Assembly (NCBI GenBank): GCA_937983065.1
Contig: CALKAL010000191.1
Coordinates: 1 to 22,518 of the forward strand
Reading direction: 5' to 3'
Length of the DNA: 22,518 bases
Source of the DNA: an uncultured Bacillaceae bacterium
Lineage (GTDB): Bacteria > Bacillota > Bacilli > Bacillales > Alkalibacillaceae
Within the stretch, counting starts at the first letter, position 1. The number at the start of each line of letters is the position of its first letter. The notes beneath the pieces are model-generated. The model did not search any database. It was given only the letters and a program-made list of their open reading frames with translations, and was not told the origin of the DNA. A program made the position numbers and the translations under genes. Below are positions 21,517 through 22,518 of the stretch, one piece after another.

Positions 21517-22515
21517 TTGAGAAAACAAATATTGATTTTAGCAGGTATCCTATTATTTGTCATAACGATTTTACCATCGATTATTGTCATCCCATTTATT
21601 GAAGCAACCTCATCAGAAACAGTCGGAACTGAAACAGAAGTAACAACTGAAGTGAACGTTGATGAAAGTGAACCGCACATCTCGGTCATGCGCACAAACT
21701 CAGGAGAAATTGAAGAAGTCCCATTAGAGCAATATGTCGTATCCGTCGTCGCATCCGAAGTCCCAGCAGAATTTGAAATCGAGGCGATCAAGGCACAAGC
21801 CGTAGCAGCAAGAACTTATATCATCGACCGATTAATGCACTCGGCAGATGAAGAATACGACGTGACAGACACCGTCGATCATCAAGTATATAAAAACTAT
21901 GACGAATTAAGAGACGCTTGGGGAGTCGATTACTCGTGGAAAATAAATAAAATTACTCAAGCTGTCAACGAAACGCGGGGTGAAGTTTTAACTTATGACG
22001 GAAACCCAATTACCGCCGCCTTTTTCTCAACAAGTAACGGCTACACAGAAAACGCCGAAGATTACTGGCAAAACGAAATCCCATATTTAAAAAGCGTCCA
22101 AAGCCCATGGGATGAACAATCACCGAAATATATCGAACAAGAAATTTTCGAAATGAATGAAGTAGGCGAAAGACTAGGACTAGGGCAAATTATGACATTA
22201 GAAGTCGGGAACATGACACGAACAGACAGCAATCGAATTCGGGAAATAACAATTAACGGCGAAACGTTTACAGGCCGCGAAGTGAGGGAAAAATTAGATT
22301 TACGCTCTAACGATTTCACGATTGAAATAAAAGGAGACCACGTCATATTTACAACCCGAGGATTCGGACACGGCGTCGGCATGAGCCAATACGGCGCAAA
22401 CGGCATGGCAAAAGAAGGCCGAACTTACGAGGATATCGTGAAGCACTATTATCAAGGAATCGACATTACAAATGTAGACACTTTACTAGGCGATGTCGTT
22501 AGTGCGATGAAATAG
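21517..22515 (+). CDS. spoIID: Stage II sporulation protein D (SpoIID)
   Basis: SpoIID is a membrane-anchored peptidoglycan lytic transglycosylase. With SpoIIM and SpoIIP it drives septal thinning and engulfment in the mother cell. The 332-residue protein has an N-terminal anchor (about 4-28). A variable Thr/Glu linker follows (30-52), then the SpoIID/LytB domain. EEVPLEQYVVSVVASEVPAE (about 66-85) holds the catalytic Glu (E81, as in ASEMPAEF of B. subtilis). It continues with IKAQAVAARTYII, YDGNPITAAFFSTSNGYTEN and the C-terminal GFGHGVGMSQYGANGMA with its conserved His. The start is TTG at 21517 behind the very strong AGAGGAGGAG. B. subtilis spoIID is sigma-E dependent; no clear sigma-E site was seen here. 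Confidence 0.96.
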   Translation: MRKQILILAGILLFVITILPSIIVIPFIEATSSETVGTETEVTTEVNVDESEPHISVMRTNSGEIEEVPLEQYVVSVVASEVPAEFEIEAIKAQAVAARTYIIDRLMHSADEEYDVTDTVDHQVYKNYDELRDAWGVDYSWKINKITQAVNETRGEVLTYDGNPITAAFFSTSNGYTENAEDYWQNEIPYLKSVQSPWDEQSPKYIEQEIFEMNEVGERLGLGQIMTLEVGNMTRTDSNRIREITINGETFTGREVREKLDLRSNDFTIEIKGDHVIFTTRGFGHGVGMSQYGANGMAKEGRTYEDIVKHYYQGIDITNVDTLLGDVVSAMK

Positions 22516-22518
22516 GTT

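Noticed and set aside
1..22518. CRISPR arrays, tRNA or rRNA genes, insertion sequences, phage genes
   Set aside because: I found no regular repeat-spacer pattern, tRNA cloverleaf, rRNA sequence, transposase or phage protein; the only array-like pattern is the 20-bp tandem repeat, whose spacing is too short for CRISPR.

Overview
The window is a conserved chromosomal segment of a low-GC, endospore-forming Firmicute of the Bacillaceae type. The evidence is the presence of spoIIR, spoIID and ywmB, a gene order matching the Bacillus subtilis spoIIR-ywlB-ywlC-ywlD-ywlE-ywlF-ywlG-glyA-upp...atp...ywzB-ywmB-murAA-spoIID region, purine-rich Shine-Dalgarno sites and many GTG/TTG starts. Every long gene but one lies on the plus strand. 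I cannot assign a species from sequence alone.

Layout. 1-158 (minus): the 5' part of a GNAT acetyltransferase gene broken by an in-frame TAG where the family has Trp. 207-853: spoIIR behind a near-consensus sigma-F promoter. 983-3282: ywlB-like GNAT gene, two related terminators, sua5/ywlC and mntP/ywlD, ending at a strong terminator. 3527-5139: ywlE (arginine phosphatase), rpiB and ywlG. 5331-8654: glyA behind an operator-like palindrome, upp behind a good sigma-A promoter, and mnaA (UDP-GlcNAc 2-epimerase). 8655-11224: an accessory patch with a 20-bp-period tandem repeat, a leader able to hide the ribosome-binding site, and a large secreted S8 (Vpr-like) protease. 11225-18570: a complete F1Fo ATP synthase operon, atpZ-atpI-atpB-E-F-H-A-G-D-C, with an FNR/CRP-type palindrome upstream, a terminator-like hairpin in the leader and two internal intergenic hairpins. 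18571-19013: a gene-poor stretch with a probable decayed small ORF and a 14-bp perfect palindrome. 19014-22515: ywzB, ywmB, murAA and spoIID.

How the genes work together. SpoIIR (forespore signal for sigma-E activation) and SpoIID (peptidoglycan hydrolase for engulfment) sit at the two ends. Between them lie translation and one-carbon housekeeping (Sua5, GlyA, Upp, RpiB), protein-arginine dephosphorylation (YwlE), Mn export (MntP), wall-polymer precursor supply (MnaA, MurA) and energy conversion (Atp). The Fo c and a subunits carry neutrophile-type proton motifs, although the operon has the atpZ gene described in alkaliphilic Bacillus.

Novelty. I see no clearly new multi-gene system. The most interesting signals are small: the dual anti-Shine-Dalgarno segments before the protease, the exact TGTGA-N6-TCACA site before the atp operon, the 20-bp tandem repeats, the operator-like palindrome at glyA, and the two broken genes. 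Where the long open frame starts upstream of the best Shine-Dalgarno spacing (spoIIR, mnaA, atpZ, atpB, atpF, atpA, atpD), I moved the start and say why.
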